Shown: positions 21,591-21,801 of the stretch, in pieces
Position numbering within the stretch: position 1 is the first letter of the stretch
Layout of the letters: the number at the start of each line of letters is the position of its first letter
NCBI GenBank assembly: GCA_938046115.1
Contig: CALIXX010000056.1
Span: 1-21,801 of the forward strand
Source: an uncultured Candidatus Saccharibacteria bacterium
Lineage (GTDB): Bacteria > Patescibacteriota > Saccharimonadia > Saccharimonadales > Saccharimonadaceae
Direction of reading: 5' to 3'
DNA length: 21,801 bases
Notes under the pieces: generated by a model
What the model was told of the DNA's origin: nothing
Databases searched by the model: none
Seen by the model: the letters and a program-made list of their open reading frames with translations, nothing else
Translations under genes and position numbers: made by a program

Positions 21591-21801
21591 AAAGGCAATG
21601 GGGCGATTAGTATGCTTCGGCTCCATGCATTACTGCACTTCTACCTTGCACCTATCAACGTGATCGTCTTTCACAGCCCTCATAGGGAAATCTCATCTTG
21701 AGGTCAGTTTCGCGCTTAATATGCTTTCAGCGCTTATCTGGTCCGCACATAGCTACCGGACAATGCAGCAGGTGGCCACAATCCGTACACCAGAGGTACG
21801 T
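21591..21801 (-). rRNA. rrl: 23S ribosomal RNA, 3' end (continues beyond window)
   Basis: Minus-strand text includes GTACCTCTGGTGTACGG, GGTAGCTATGTGCGGACC and GATAAGCGCTGAAAGCAT followed by ATTAAGCGCGAAACTGACC: the conserved domain VI end of 23S rRNA. The 3' boundary near 21591 is approximate, placed at the end of ACTAATCGCCCCATTGCC. Confidence 0.93.

Overview
The window looks like part of a small-genome Patescibacteria (CPR) chromosome, most likely a Saccharibacteria (TM7) member. This is an inference from gene content and style: compact core genes, a short IF-2, two DUF5663-like proteins, a KGG-repeat protein, many lineage-type hypothetical proteins, and TGA used as an ordinary stop. Base composition is mixed, with GC-rich core genes and AT-rich spacers. 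No 16S is present to settle the taxonomy. No IS element, integrase, prophage or CRISPR array was seen.

Layout. 1-1160: a Pro/Gln-rich membrane protein gene and a gene-free, hairpin-rich stretch. 1162-2431: a toxin-antitoxin pair on the minus strand, with an XRE-Panacea antitoxin and a small RelE-like candidate toxin. 2440-4714: accessory hypotheticals, including a divergent promoter pair and a gene with a CT microsatellite in its promoter region. 4951-6890: a minus operon of a winged-helix protein and RecJ. 7184-10808: priA, then def-fmt, on the plus strand; priA and def appear to be leaderless. 10809-11113: a strongly folded candidate RNA and a terminator. 11114-13985: DUF5663-like and coiled-coil hypotheticals on the minus strand. 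14202-17094: rpsA-infB on the minus strand with a near-consensus promoter. 17234-18919: a small Cys-containing protein, an LPQTG surface protein and a HEYGH metallopeptidase. 19113-19660: a KGG protein and a candidate small RNA. 19812-21037: a hypothetical protein and a frameshifted small gene. 21294-21801: 5S rRNA and the 3' end of 23S rRNA on the minus strand.

How it works together. The core genes cover replication restart (PriA), repair (RecJ), initiator methionine formylation and deformylation (Fmt, Def), and translation (S1, IF-2, rRNA). The accessory genes are mostly single-gene units, each with its own promoter and hairpin terminator. Two unrelated proteins end in the same six residues, DVALAA, written with different codons throughout; this resembles the ssrA degron and is one of the more interesting signals. 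Others are the Panacea toxin-antitoxin pair, two candidate structured RNAs, a long hairpin before def, and a CT repeat between promoter elements. Functional statements rest on motifs read by eye; no database search was run.
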